This document shows positions 36,501-45,090 of a DNA stretch of 64,000 nt, piece after piece; position 1 is the stretch's first letter, and the number at the start of each line of letters is the position of its first letter. The notes under the pieces were generated by a model. The model was not told where the DNA came from and ran no database searches. It saw nothing but the letters and a program-made list of their open reading frames with translations. A program made the position numbers and the translations under genes. Where the stretch lies: positions 124,001 through 188,000 of the forward strand of contig JADKJB010000034.1 of the NCBI GenBank assembly GCA_016722525.1. The letters run 5' to 3'. The stretch is from Bacteroidota bacterium (lineage in GTDB: Bacteria > Bacteroidota > Bacteroidia > AKYH767-A > OLB10).

Positions 36501-37738
36501 CTAAAACGGGTATATCCAGTGTTAATATAGTATTAACGGCTGATAAAAGTAAATGGACTCGCTCTGCAGTAATAGAAATAGGTGGTGGCGCAACAGGAGC
36601 TGGTACTATTGGAAGTGCAAAAGCATTCGATCTTCGTAAATCCCCTTCAATTGGCAAAAATGGTCAACCAGGTGATAATTCAATTAGTGCTGAAGGTATG
36701 AGTTGGTTCCCAGGTTATGCCGTAAATCTTGAAACCGGAGAGCGGTTGAACATTGCTTTTGGTGAGAATTCATTACTTAGTGATGAAAACGGAACTGATA
36801 TGAAATGGAATCCAACAGCTACAAGGTACAATACAAGTATTGTTCCTGCTGAACCTGTTTTTGGAGGAATGCACTTCATTTACATTTTCGGTCATAATGG
36901 TGATAATCCAACTTCGGATGTTCCTATGTATGATTCTTGTCGATTTGTTCAGGAACGTTTAGCCACTCTGAATAATACGGATAAACGTAATGTTTGGAAA
37001 GACGGTATGTATGCAAGTTTACCTCTGCTTGCTTCCGCGTTCTCAAATCTTAATCTTCCTGATGGAATACCTTCAGATGTAACTGTTAAAATTCGTGTAG
37101 CAAAAACTTACAGAACTTATGCTACCTCCGACGTACTCAAGAGCAATCAGTCACTCACTACAGGAACGACTTATTTTGTAGCTTCAACACCTGTCATTCA
37201 CAACGGTACCACCTATAGTGCAGTTGGAGAAAGTTTTGTAGCAGCAAATGCAATCTTTACCGGCGCCGGAACTGTAACCTCCACAACACCTGCAAACGGA
37301 TTTAATCCATTGTATACATTCGGAACTGAAGAACTTGCAAACAATCCTAATAATGCTTCAGCTGCCACCTCATCACTTGATCTGATTAATGTGGTTCCAA
37401 ATCCTTATTATGCATTCTCTTCCTATGAAGAAAATCAATTGGATAATAGAATAAAAATCACAAATTTACCTGCCAATTGTACTGTTTCAATTTTCACTAT
37501 GGGTGGTACTCTGGTTAGGAAATTTAAAAGAGATGTAAATACTGACAATTCTGCAGGGCAAGAGCAAATTTCCGGAAAGCCAAATTCAGACACATCTCTT
37601 GATTGGAATTTGAAAAATCAGAAAGGAATTCCTATTGCAAGTGGAATGTATCTCATACATATAGATGCTCCAGGACTCGGTGAAAGAACTCTGAAATGGT
37701 TTGGTATGATCAGGCCAATTGACCTTGATACCTTCTAA
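33596..37738 (+). CDS. Large secreted protein of the TonB receptor operon
   Basis: 1380 residues, unbroken. A signal peptide (AVAAILSMTGLTANAKE) is followed by a long beta-rich chain with acidic Gly/Asp loops, such as DVNGDGDYDYTAGD near residue 197 and NDGVDNDRDGC, which resemble calcium-binding dockerin or thrombospondin-3 loops. The last 100 residues (VVPNPYYAFSSYEE, KITNLPANCTVSIFTMGG, NQKGIPIASGMYLIHI) form a FlgD-like/T9SS-type Ig domain, but the protein ends in GMIRPIDLDTF rather than in the usual type A sorting tail. It lies between a TonB receptor and a PorV-family protein, so surface exposure together with these two is likely. I do not assign a substrate. Confidence 0.72.
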   Translation: MMKRIKITNFSMAVAAILSMTGLTANAKENVGVTGNSNKVAKVAAANCNPTTAQADLDINNIRTTVLVGGDMWWDLSNAKYEVPINSDKHSIFAGALWIGGIDAGGQIKVAAQTYRQTGIDFWGGPIDTSTVTIQQDKCQKYDRHWKVTKDEVRKFADEYELNPSSASSNATNDMKNWPGNGDYISSSEGQYLAPFVDVNGDGDYDYTAGDYPGYFLPGALGQGTSDDFPVFPGTAIPLCNDYLFGDKTIWWVFNDVGNAHTETNSEPIGLEIRAQAFGFKTNDEINNMTFYKYQIINRSTLTLTDTYFGQWVDPDLGNAIDDFVGCDVPRGLGYCYNGDADDETGTGYGLNPPAIGVDFFQGPLADINDGVDNDRDGCTDCTFIPGTIVTSIDDDILPEQIIMSKFVYYNNVNNSPIGNPNGFTDFYNYLRGIWLDNQPITYGGDGRNAAAAVCDFMFPGNTDPINFPVLGEWSEFTAGNIPEDRRCLQSAGTFTLTPGAVNYITTGVVWARAQQGGPLASVDLVRLADDKAQALFNNCFKLIDGPDAPDLVIRELDKRIILSLHNYDNSNIELYAKADPTIVGVPDSLKFFTFQGYQIYQLADGTASTADIGNPDKIRLLLQCDVTDGVAQIVNFNFEPGVNANVPVEMVNGADKGIQHTFVVNQDLFATGTTSLINHKTYYYTVVSYAYNQYKKYDPNDPAALDGQKKPYLAGRNNIKTYTAIPHIQTVENSGQIFGSEYGFGPKIKRIEGQGNGGIFLDFANNYDNEISNPPYRIAQPEYFYGEGPLNIKVYDPILIKAHLYETRFDGVNDTSNWTITNLTTGLVDSSERTLSQPPNEQILPGEDDPSIPEWGLTAQINKVAEAGKPGAIDNAYLGSSISYANPDAAWLNSIVDIDGIDPTTPDPEDWIRSGDGGIYAGLDDDQIYEGVVGGTWGPYKLCAKDYPGPKFSGIAEAQITLSPQGLSKTGISSVNIVLTADKSKWTRSAVIEIGGGATGAGTIGSAKAFDLRKSPSIGKNGQPGDNSISAEGMSWFPGYAVNLETGERLNIAFGENSLLSDENGTDMKWNPTATRYNTSIVPAEPVFGGMHFIYIFGHNGDNPTSDVPMYDSCRFVQERLATLNNTDKRNVWKDGMYASLPLLASAFSNLNLPDGIPSDVTVKIRVAKTYRTYATSDVLKSNQSLTTGTTYFVASTPVIHNGTTYSAVGESFVAANAIFTGAGTVTSTTPANGFNPLYTFGTEELANNPNNASAATSSLDLINVVPNPYYAFSSYEENQLDNRIKITNLPANCTVSIFTMGGTLVRKFKRDVNTDNSAGQEQISGKPNSDTSLDWNLKNQKGIPIASGMYLIHIDAPGLGERTLKWFGMIRPIDLDTF

Positions 37739-37782
37739 TATTCAAATAACTAATTACGAACCTCAGTAAACCAATCCAGAAT

Positions 37783-38848
37783 ATGAAGCAACTTATAAAA
37801 CCTATAATTTCAAGTGTATTTACCATATCAATGATATTTGGAATATCCACTGCCTTTGCCGGTAATGAAGATCGTGCCGGACAAGCTGGAGCTACCGAAT
37901 TGTTGATTAATCCATGGACCAGAAGTTCAGGTTGGGGAGGAATGAACTTTGCCAATGTTAGAGGTTTAGAATCTCAGTTCAATAACGTGGCAGGTTTGGC
38001 ATTCACAAAAAAACAGAAGTAAATTTTAGCTATACCAATTGGCTGAAAGGTGCTGATGTTAAAATTAATTCTTTTGGTCTTGCTCAAAAGTAGGCGAAAC
38101 CGGTGTGTTGGCACTCGGAATTATGGCGATGAGCTTTGGCGATATCCAGATTACTACTAATGATTTGCCAGAGGGAGGAATTGGTAATTTCAAGCCTCAG
38201 TTCCTTAACATCGGACTTTCTTATGCTAAATCATTCTCCAATAGTATTTATGGAGGAATAACTATCAGAATTATATCTGAATCATCATCAGATGTAAAAG
38301 CTCAAGGTGTAGCTTTTGATGCAGGAATTCAATATGTAACCGGTTTTAATGAAGCAAAGGATAACCTCAAGTTTGGAATTTCACTTAAGAATGTTGGTAC
38401 TCCGATGAAATATTCGGGTGATGGACTCTCTTTCAGAGGAAATCCACCGGTAGGAAATTCATATCAACAAACTATTGAATCAAGAACGGAAAAGTTTGAA
38501 TTGCCATCATTGGTTAATATTGGAGCCAGTTATGATTTCAAGCCTGCTGATTTACACAGAATAACTGCTGTTGCATCGTTTACATCTAACTCTTTTACTT
38601 ATGATCAATTTGGTTTAGGTTTAGAGTATTCTTTCAAGGAAATGTTCTCTCTTCGTGGAGGATATTTGATGGAAAAAGATATGAATAACAACGATAACAG
38701 ACTTACAGCGCTTACAGGACTTAATGGAGGAATTTCAATCGATTTACCATTAGGAAAAGGTGGTAAGAAAGTTGGAATCGACTATTCTTATCGTTCAACT
38801 GAGTTTTTTGACGGATCTCATGGACTTGGCGTTCGATTGATGCTCTAA
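37783..38848 (+). CDS. PorV/PorQ family outer-membrane protein, frame broken twice
   Basis: Joined length about 355 residues. Signal peptide (TISMIFGISTAFAG), then EDRAGQAGATELLINPWTRS, a hallmark start of the PorV/PorQ-like family in Bacteroidota, and a beta barrel (for instance SYAKSFSNSIYGGITIRII, FGISLKNVGTPM). The frame breaks after AFTKK at the A7 run 38007-38013 and again at the A4 run 38086-38089; adding one A to each joins NFSYTNWLKGADVKINSFGL and the rest. PorV acts as a shuttle of T9SS cargo; this paralogue may serve the adjacent 1380-residue protein, an inference from gene order. A terminator closes the operon. Confidence 0.85.
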
Positions 38849-38877
38849 AATTAATTCATTAAATTTGTACCATACGA

Positions 38878-38910
38878 AAGAGGACCCTTACAAGAGGGTC
38901 TTCTTTCATT
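38878..38910 (+). terminator. Rho-independent-type terminator after the TonB/PorV operon
   Basis: AAGAGGACCCT (38878-38888) and AGGGTCTTCTT (38895-38905) pair as an 11-bp stem with one G-T pair and a 6-nt loop, followed by TCATTTTATT. Confidence 0.75.
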
Positions 38911-38934
38911 TTATTATGTTTAGTAGAATCATAT

Positions 38935-38942
38935 TAATTTTG
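38935..38942 (+). promoter_or_regulatory. -7 promoter element for greA
   Basis: TAATTTTG matches TAnnTTTG exactly, 9 bp before the greA start, immediately after the previous operon's terminator. The -33 element is not clear, and the short leader is unusual. Confidence 0.4.
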
Positions 38943-38950
38943 AAATTATC

Positions 38951-39424
38951 ATGTCACAAGTGAATTATTTTACTGAAGAAGGCCTTAAGAAACTGCAGGA
39001 TGAACTCAGTCACTTGAAATCTGTTGAAAGACCAAGTATTTCAAGGCAAATAGCTGAAGCAAGGGATAAAGGGGATCTATCGGAAAATGCTGAATACGAC
39101 GCCGCAAAAGATGCTCAGGGACTGCTTGAACTAAAAATTTCTAAACTGGAAGATTTATTGAGTACTGCCAGAGTTTTAGATGAATCAAAAATCGATACAT
39201 CTAAAGTTTCAGTATTATCCAAAGTTCGAATACGAAATACTTCCAATAAAACGGAAATGACTTATACTCTGGTAACTGAAAATGAAGCCGATCTTAAATC
39301 GGGTAAAATATCAGTTACTTCTCCTATTGGTAAAGGACTATTAGGAAGGAAACCAGGAGATACTGTTGATATTGAAGTTCCATCCGGAATGATTAAATTT
39401 GAGATAATCGAAATCAGTCGATAA
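38951..39424 (+). CDS. greA: Transcription elongation factor GreA
   Basis: 157 residues, typical length. The N-terminal coiled coil (EEGLKKLQDELSHLKSVERP) carries the conserved RDKGDLSENAEYDAAKD tip with the two acidic residues that stimulate transcript cleavage in the RNA polymerase secondary channel. The C-terminal FKBP-like domain has SPIGKGLLGRKPGD. It rescues backtracked RNA polymerase. The HIT gene follows after 1 bp and is surely co-transcribed. Confidence 0.97.
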   Translation: MSQVNYFTEEGLKKLQDELSHLKSVERPSISRQIAEARDKGDLSENAEYDAAKDAQGLLELKISKLEDLLSTARVLDESKIDTSKVSVLSKVRIRNTSNKTEMTYTLVTENEADLKSGKISVTSPIGKGLLGRKPGDTVDIEVPSGMIKFEIIEISR

Positions 39425-39425
39425 T

Positions 39426-39824
39426 ATGTCAACTATTTTTTCAAAGATCGTAAAAGGCGAGATTCAAGCCTATAAAGTAGCAGAAAACGAAAAATTTCTT
39501 GCTTTCCTTGATATCAATCCTCTTGTGAAGGGACATACTTTAGTAATTCCAAAAACCGAAGAAGATTATATTTTCGACATTAATGATTCGGAATATTTGG
39601 AATTAATGTTGTTTGCAAAAAAAGTGGCCTCTGGTGTTAGAAGGGCTGTTCCTTGCCTTCGAATAGGGGTTGCGGTCATCGGTCTTGAAGTACCACATGC
39701 TCACATTCACCTGATTCCTCTCAATTCCATGTCGGACATTAATTTTTCATTACCCAAACTGACTTTACCTAAAGAGGTTATGAAAGAAACAGCTGAAAGA
39801 ATTAAATCAGAAATCATCATTTAG
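39426..39824 (+). CDS. HIT family protein
   Basis: 132 residues. MSTIFSKIVKGEIQAYKVAE is the typical start, and VPHAHIHLIPL holds the histidine triad (HxHxHxx) with the catalytic middle His. Members hydrolyse or transfer nucleoside monophosphates, for example AMP-lysine or dinucleotides; the physiological substrate is unknown. In Bacteroidota it commonly follows greA, as here. Its end overlaps convergent ruvC by 4 bp. Confidence 0.94.
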   Translation: MSTIFSKIVKGEIQAYKVAENEKFLAFLDINPLVKGHTLVIPKTEEDYIFDINDSEYLELMLFAKKVASGVRRAVPCLRIGVAVIGLEVPHAHIHLIPLNSMSDINFSLPKLTLPKEVMKETAERIKSEIII

Positions 39825-40384
39825 GATGATAGTTTTCTTCCAGGGTTTTCCGCTATAAAAGCTTTCCATCCACTAAATCCTTTTTGCTTTGCACTTTTGT
39901 TATTAGATTGAAAATGATGACAAACAGCGGCTGCCAGACCATCAGTGGCATCCAGAAATTTAGGCTGTTCACTGAATTTTAGCAAAGTCTGTAGCATGGC
40001 TGCTACCTGTTCCTTAGAAGCATTTCCATTACCTGTGATAGATTGTTTAATTTTACGAGGAAGGTATTCGAATACAGGTATATTTCTTGATAAGGCAGCT
40101 GCTATTGCAATACCTTGGGCTCTTCCCAGTTTGAGCATAGATTGTACGTTCTTACCAAAAAAAGGGGCCTCTACTGCGAATTCATCAGGATGGTATTCTT
40201 CGATTAAACCAATGGAGCGTTCAAAAATTTTCTTTAATTTGAGATGATGATCATCGATTTTGCTCAAGTCAATAACACCGGCAGCAACCAATTTCATGGC
40301 GATACCGTTAATTTCAATGATCCCATAACCCATTATGGTGGTTCCCGGATCTATACCAAGTATTATTTTATCAGAATTATTCAT
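39821..40384 (-). CDS. ruvC: Crossover junction endodeoxyribonuclease RuvC
   Basis: 187 residues. Holliday-junction resolvase of the RNase H fold. The acidic catalytic residues lie in LGIDPGTTIMGYGII (first Asp, about residue 11), AVEAPFFGKN (Glu, about 69) and DATDGLAAAVCHH (the final Asp pair, about 143-146). KLGRAQGIAIAAAL is a family signature. It cuts four-way junctions after RuvAB branch migration; ruvA and ruvB are not in the window. Divergent from the flippase-like gene. Confidence 0.96.
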   Translation of the reverse strand: MNNSDKIILGIDPGTTIMGYGIIEINGIAMKLVAAGVIDLSKIDDHHLKLKKIFERSIGLIEEYHPDEFAVEAPFFGKNVQSMLKLGRAQGIAIAAALSRNIPVFEYLPRKIKQSITGNGNASKEQVAAMLQTLLKFSEQPKFLDATDGLAAAVCHHFQSNNKSAKQKGFSGWKAFIAENPGRKLSS

Positions 40385-40459
40385 AAGAAGTCAAAGTTAC
40401 AAATCGAAGGAATGGTGTATGTTTTTTTTTTCTAACATTGTTAACTGAATTACCAACCA

Positions 40460-41431
40460 TTGAAATATTCAAATTGGCATTTTAAATTGGGGTTTGCTTT
40501 ACTGAAAGCTGCTATTGTGGCTGGTTCAGTGTATTTCATTTATTTTAAGGTTATTTCCAAACCTGACTTGAATGATATGTTAAGTCAGTTAACTTCAACC
40601 ATAAAACATCTGGAAATGGATCGGTCTTAATCTTATTGATTGTTTTAATGGTGGTAAACTGGTTTGTTGAAACCGCAAAATGGAAATTACTTCTTAGCAG
40701 GATACAGCCTGTAACATGGTCCAGAGGATTCAGATCAGTGCTCAGTGGAGTTACTATAAGTGTTTTTACTCCTAACCGAATGGGTGAATTCGCCGGACGC
40801 GTGATGCATTTGGAAAGTGGAACTCGGATTAAAGCCGCTCTTGCTTCAGTAATGGGAAGTATGAATCAATTACTTATTACCATTGTTGCAGGTGGAATTG
40901 CTTTACTGGCTTCACTCGATCAACTTGAAACAGCAGGCAGTAATTTGTATCGGGTAAAATTTTTGTTGATTCTTGCAGGTATTATCGCTGTTTTTTTTAT
41001 TTATTTCAGAATACCATTGCTCTCCAGAATAGGGGAACATTACATAAAATTGCGTAAGATAAAAACTCTATACAAAAGTGTTTGGGTTGTATCCTTTTTT
41101 TGAGCTGAGTAAACTTACAGCATTATCTTTTTTAAGATATTTAGTTTTTACTTTTCAATTTATTCTGGTGTTGTATTTATTTGGTATTGATTTTTCTTAT
41201 CTTGAATCGATGCGATTAATTGCACTTATATATCTGGTTATGGCAGTGGTTCCAAGTATAGCTTTGTCAGAACTAACCGTGAGGGGTTCTGTAGCGTTGT
41301 ACTTTTTATCCCCTTTAACCGGGAATAGTGCTGGTATCATTGCGGCAACAACTTTTTTATGGTTTTTGAATTTGATAATTCCTGCAATTTTTGGTGCTTT
41401 GGCTGTTTTTTATTTTAGATGGAATAAGTGA
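40460..41431 (+). CDS. Flippase-like / lysylphosphatidylglycerol-synthase TM-domain protein, frame broken twice
   Basis: Three reading-frame pieces (40460-40630, 40636-41103 and 41078-41431) join into about 323 residues with seven to eight membrane helices. RMGEFAGRVMHL and ETAKWKLLL are hallmarks of the LPG_synthase_TM (AglD/UPF0104) family. The first break is near 40619-40630 (one base missing); the second is the T7 run 41095-41101, where six T give VSFFELSKLTALSF in register. The start is uncertain: the first frame has only TTG (40460) or CTG starts. Family members move or modify lipid-linked precursors in the inner membrane. It is followed 5 bp later by a glycosyltransferase, which points to envelope glycolipid or polysaccharide synthesis. 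Confidence 0.75.
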
Positions 41432-41435
41432 ATCT

Positions 41436-42596
41436 ATGGAGTTAGAAATAATGTATATCGTACAATTGGTTTTATTTTTAATTTTTGCCGTGTATTTTTT
41501 TTTAATACTAAAATGGACAATTTTATGGCTGATTTACCCTGAGACTTGGCTGCTTGAGATGGATGACAAAATCATTAAAGTATCGGTTGTGGTTGCTGTG
41601 AGGAATGAAGCCATAAACATTAAAAATTTGCTTGAAGCACTTTTATTGCAAAACTATCCGTCAGAATCATTGCAGATAATAATCAGTAATGACCATTCAA
41701 ACGATGAAACAGTCAAGGAGGTGATGGATTTTATCGCTAAGAAAGGAGCTGATTCATTCCCTGTTTTTTTACTCAATAGCCAAGATGGTGATCAGGTTGG
41801 AAAAAAAGCAGCCCTCGAGAGAGCAATAAAATTTTCTACCGGCGAATTGATCATTGTTACAGATGCTGATTGCAGAATGCCAATTAATTGGGTGAGATCA
41901 TTTGTACATACCTATGTAGAAAGTAATGCTCCAATGATAACAGGTTTTGTCAGAATAGAGCCATTAAATAGTTTTTTCGCAAAACTACAGGCTTTTGAGT
42001 TTTTAAGTTTGTCAGGAACCGGTGCTGTATCTGTAATCAATCGCAAGCCCCTCATGTGTAATGGTGCAAATCTTGCTTTTACCCGACAGGCATTTGACAA
42101 GGCCGGTGGCTATAGCTATGGAAAAAATATTTCATCTGGAGACGATACTTTCTTAATGCTCAAAATAGCAGCAAATGACCCTGGACGTGTTGTTTTTAAT
42201 AAATGTAAAGATGGAATTGTTTCTACTGGTGCCTCAAATAGTTTAAAAGAACTTTTTCATCAACGAATTAGATGGGCAGCAAAAGTTAAATTTTATAAAG
42301 AAGGATATATTAAATATACCGGCATTTTAATTGCCACCGTTAACATAATGCTCGTTACAACCTTAGTTTTAGGCATTGCAGGAAAGTTAGCCTGGGAATT
42401 GGTTCTGTTTTTTTGGTTTACTAAAGCAGCCGTAGATTTTATCTTTCTCGTTAATTTAACTTTTTTTGCAAATCAATGGCGGTTATTATTGTTATTTTTG
42501 CCGGCAGTATTATTGTATCCTTTTTATGCTATAATCGGTATTATACCTGCATTATTAAATACGGGTTATATTTGGAAAGAGAGAAAATTGAAATGA
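41436..42596 (+). CDS. Family 2 glycosyltransferase with membrane helices
   Basis: About 386 residues. An N-terminal membrane helix (YIVQLVLFLIFAVYFFLIL) precedes a GT-A domain: VSVVVAVRNEAINI (nucleotide-binding strand), IISNDHSND, VTDADCRMP (metal-binding DxD-like motif), and HQRIRWAAK (the Q/RxxRW motif of processive enzymes). Three C-terminal helices follow. It should transfer a sugar from a nucleotide donor to a lipid or growing glycan on the inner face of the membrane. Start chosen at ATG 41436, 5 bp after the flippase-like gene; ATG 41451 is also possible. Confidence 0.88.
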   Translation: MELEIMYIVQLVLFLIFAVYFFLILKWTILWLIYPETWLLEMDDKIIKVSVVVAVRNEAINIKNLLEALLLQNYPSESLQIIISNDHSNDETVKEVMDFIAKKGADSFPVFLLNSQDGDQVGKKAALERAIKFSTGELIIVTDADCRMPINWVRSFVHTYVESNAPMITGFVRIEPLNSFFAKLQAFEFLSLSGTGAVSVINRKPLMCNGANLAFTRQAFDKAGGYSYGKNISSGDDTFLMLKIAANDPGRVVFNKCKDGIVSTGASNSLKELFHQRIRWAAKVKFYKEGYIKYTGILIATVNIMLVTTLVLGIAGKLAWELVLFFWFTKAAVDFIFLVNLTFFANQWRLLLLFLPAVLLYPFYAIIGIIPALLNTGYIWKERKLK

Positions 42597-42611
42597 AGTT
42601 AATTTCTTAAG

Positions 42612-43823
42612 ATGAATACCAGGCCTACGACTCCTTCCGGATTAATATGGATGCGATTGAAGAAAAATCTTCCTGCATTAGCTGGTCTGGCAATAATTAT
42701 ATTGGCATGTTTTATTTCTATTTTTTGTTTCCTGTTTATACCTGATAATTCCCCTGATTGTAATCAAATGAATCTTGCGCTTAGCACTTTGAAGCCTGGA
42801 AGCAAAGTAAAATTGGTTCAGATTCCTATTGTAAATCAAATTGAAAAATCATCGATATTAAGTCGGCTTTTTAGTGGAACCCCGGGAATTTATAAAAGTA
42901 TTCCTGTTGATTCTGTCTGGATCGAAAATGATTCTATCTGCTTTGTTGAATTTACTGGTGATCCATCACTAAAGATGTTAATGGAAAAACAACCAATTGC
43001 AAAAGTGTTTTCGGGTTCTGATTCCTATACAAAGAATGGAAAATATTTTTCCTGGAGTAACACTGCCGGCGAAGTTGAATCGTATACAATACCAGAGATG
43101 AAAAGGGATTTTTTTAAAAATCGTGTGGTTAATCAAAGATTTATTTTGGGTACTGACCGATTTGGAAGGGATTTATTTAGTCGTATTTTGGCAGGAACCA
43201 GAGTTTCAATGTCTGTAGGACTTATTGCAGTAATTATTTCTTTAATAATTGGGATTACATTGGGCTCTTTGGCTGGCTTTTTCAGAGGTAAGGTTGATGA
43301 TGTTATCATGTGGTTGATAAATGTTGTTTGGTCGATTCCAACTTTGTTATTGGTGATAGCAATAACCCTTGCACTTGGAAAAGGGTTTACTCAGGTTTTT
43401 ATTGCAGTAGGTCTCACCATGTGGGTGGAAGTTGCACGAGTGGTACGAGGGCAGATTTTTAGTTTAAGAGAAATGGAATTTGTTGAAGCTGGAAGAGCTT
43501 TGGGATTTTCTAATTTCCGAATTATATTAAAACATGTTTTGCCAAACATTTTGAGTCCGGTTATTGTAATTGCAGCTTCTAATTTTGCATCTGCAATCCT
43601 TTTGGAAGCAGGACTCAGTTTTTTGGGAATGGGAGCACAACCTCCAACACCATCATGGGGAATGATGATCAAAGAAAATTATGGTTATATTATAGTAGAT
43701 GCTGCGTATCTTGCAGTCTATCCCGGGTTGGCAATTATGATTATGGTACTGGCATTTACCTGGCTTGGCAATGGGCTAAGAGATGCTATTGATGCTAAAG
43801 AAGGAATGGGGAGCAGAGTATAA
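42612..43823 (+). CDS. ABC transporter permease, OppC/DppC type, with a large N-terminal insert
   Basis: 403 residues. A first membrane helix (LAGLAIIILACFISIFCFLF) and the OppC_N region lead into FILGTDRFGRDLFSRIL, the family hallmark. The EAA loop is EAGRALGFSNFRIILKHVLP, which contacts the ATPase. About 120 residues between helix one and the LGTDRFGRD motif (residues 45-170) form an extra periplasmic segment rich in Ser and Ile, absent from E. coli OppC. Substrate is probably peptides or nickel-like compounds, as for the family; no partner permease, binding protein or ATPase lies beside it. Start 15 bp after the glycosyltransferase. Confidence 0.88.
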   Translation: MNTRPTTPSGLIWMRLKKNLPALAGLAIIILACFISIFCFLFIPDNSPDCNQMNLALSTLKPGSKVKLVQIPIVNQIEKSSILSRLFSGTPGIYKSIPVDSVWIENDSICFVEFTGDPSLKMLMEKQPIAKVFSGSDSYTKNGKYFSWSNTAGEVESYTIPEMKRDFFKNRVVNQRFILGTDRFGRDLFSRILAGTRVSMSVGLIAVIISLIIGITLGSLAGFFRGKVDDVIMWLINVVWSIPTLLLVIAITLALGKGFTQVFIAVGLTMWVEVARVVRGQIFSLREMEFVEAGRALGFSNFRIILKHVLPNILSPVIVIAASNFASAILLEAGLSFLGMGAQPPTPSWGMMIKENYGYIIVDAAYLAVYPGLAIMIMVLAFTWLGNGLRDAIDAKEGMGSRV

Positions 43824-43927
43824 TATGTATTTTTTAGGTACTTGAGTTTTTAGTTAAAGACTAGAAAATTATTGACTCAATTACACAGCAACTAAAAATT
43901 GTTCATGAACTCAAAACCAAAGAGTAC

Positions 43928-44821
43928 TTAACTCTTCATTAGCAGAAGCTTCCAGGCATCATCTATTTTTTTAGCCTTAATTAATTCTTTTGCTGCCAAT
44001 TGTAAAGCTAAGTTTGAATTGGAAGGGTTAGCGTTAAGCACCTCTCTAAGTTTTTTAATTTCTATTAAATTTTCAAATTCTTTAATTGCTTCTTCGGAAG
44101 GTAGCGTTTCTACATTACCTAATTGCCCTAAATCGTTTCCGGAAAGCACATCACTGTTGCGGATGTGTGCAGGTATTTGATCAATTCCAATTCCAAGTTT
44201 TAAATTTGGTTTAGCTACTTCAAAAAGAGCGGGGCCTGATGCTCTGCAATACCAATCATAACCACAACGGGCTACGAGATCAATTTTATGTTGATCGATT
44301 TTTCCCTGTTCATCTAAAACATTTTCATTGATATGCATTAAGAGAATTTCGCAAATGACTAAATTTCCTGCACCTCCTTCTTGTCCGGTTTCGATAACTT
44401 GTTTTACTATGCATTCAAATTGTACCGGTGACTCTTTTACTCTGAATGGTTTGATCAGTTCAGAAGGAATAGGAGTAAAGCCAGCTTTTTCAAATTCACT
44501 TACGCCTTTTGGATATTCGCAACTTGATAACGAGGCTTGTTGCACCATTTGAAAATTCACCACATTTATAACTACCTCCATAGTCTCATAAATGTTTTCT
44601 AACGTGTGTTTGATAGTATTGTCTCGAACCCGACGGGCAGGACTGAATATTAAGGTAGGTGGTTTAGAGCCAAAAGCATTAAAGAAACTATAAGGACTTA
44701 AATTAGGATTACCATTTTTGTCGATAGTACTTGCAAATGCAATTGGACGAGGAGCAACTGCACTGAGCATGTGTGCATGAAATTGCCCTGTCTTTATTTG
44801 TTTTGGGTCTATAGTTATCAT
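43928..44821 (-). CDS. Flavin reductase family protein with C-terminal extension
   Basis: 297 residues. The first 200 are a flavin-reductase-like FMN-binding split barrel: HMLSAVAPRPIAFASTID, NPNLSPYSFFNAFGSKPPTL and VVINVVNFQM are signature segments. The last 90 residues are helical with acidic patches (LPSEEAIKEFENLIEIKKL) and lie outside the core domain. Likely reduces flavins or binds FMN in the cytoplasm, with unknown electron acceptor. It is a single gene, convergent with the permease gene. Confidence 0.88.
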   Translation of the reverse strand: MITIDPKQIKTGQFHAHMLSAVAPRPIAFASTIDKNGNPNLSPYSFFNAFGSKPPTLIFSPARRVRDNTIKHTLENIYETMEVVINVVNFQMVQQASLSSCEYPKGVSEFEKAGFTPIPSELIKPFRVKESPVQFECIVKQVIETGQEGGAGNLVICEILLMHINENVLDEQGKIDQHKIDLVARCGYDWYCRASGPALFEVAKPNLKLGIGIDQIPAHIRNSDVLSGNDLGQLGNVETLPSEEAIKEFENLIEIKKLREVLNANPSNSNLALQLAAKELIKAKKIDDAWKLLLMKS

Positions 44822-44965
44822 TGTGTAAAGTTAAGCTTTAGTAACATTTTTCCGTAGAATATGTTTAATTAATTAAAAATCAAATACTTACTTTAATTCA
44901 AGGAAGGACCTATTCGATTCAATAATTGTTTATTTTTGCAACTGCTAATTAAAACCAGCAGGCAT

Positions 44966-45047
44966 GCGCATGTGGCGTAATTGGTAGCCGCGCCAGACTT
45001 AGGATCTGGTGCTTCACGGCGTGGGGGTTCGAGTCCCTCCATGCGCA
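44966..45047 (+). tRNA. tRNA-Leu (TAG)
   Basis: GCGCATG (44966-44972) pairs with CATGCGC (45040-45046); anticodon stem CCAGA/TCTGG with loop CTTAGGA puts TAG at positions 34-36 and U33 is present. A long variable arm (TGCTTCACGGCGT) and the T loop TTCGAGT complete a class II tRNA. CCA is not encoded. A strong terminator starts two bases after it. Confidence 0.97.
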
Positions 45048-45048
45048 C

Positions 45049-45090
45049 AAAAAAAAAGACTGCTTATTTTCTTAAGCAGTCTTTTTTTTT
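45049..45090 (+). terminator. Terminator after tRNA-Leu
   Basis: GACTGCTTA (45058-45066) pairs perfectly with TAAGCAGTC (45073-45081) over a 6-nt loop; flanking A9 (45049-45057) and T9 (45082-45090) extend the stem to 18 pairs and supply the T-run. Confidence 0.9.

Noticed and set aside
40244..40435. 63-codon plus-strand frame
   Set aside because: Antisense to the start of ruvC; no family match.
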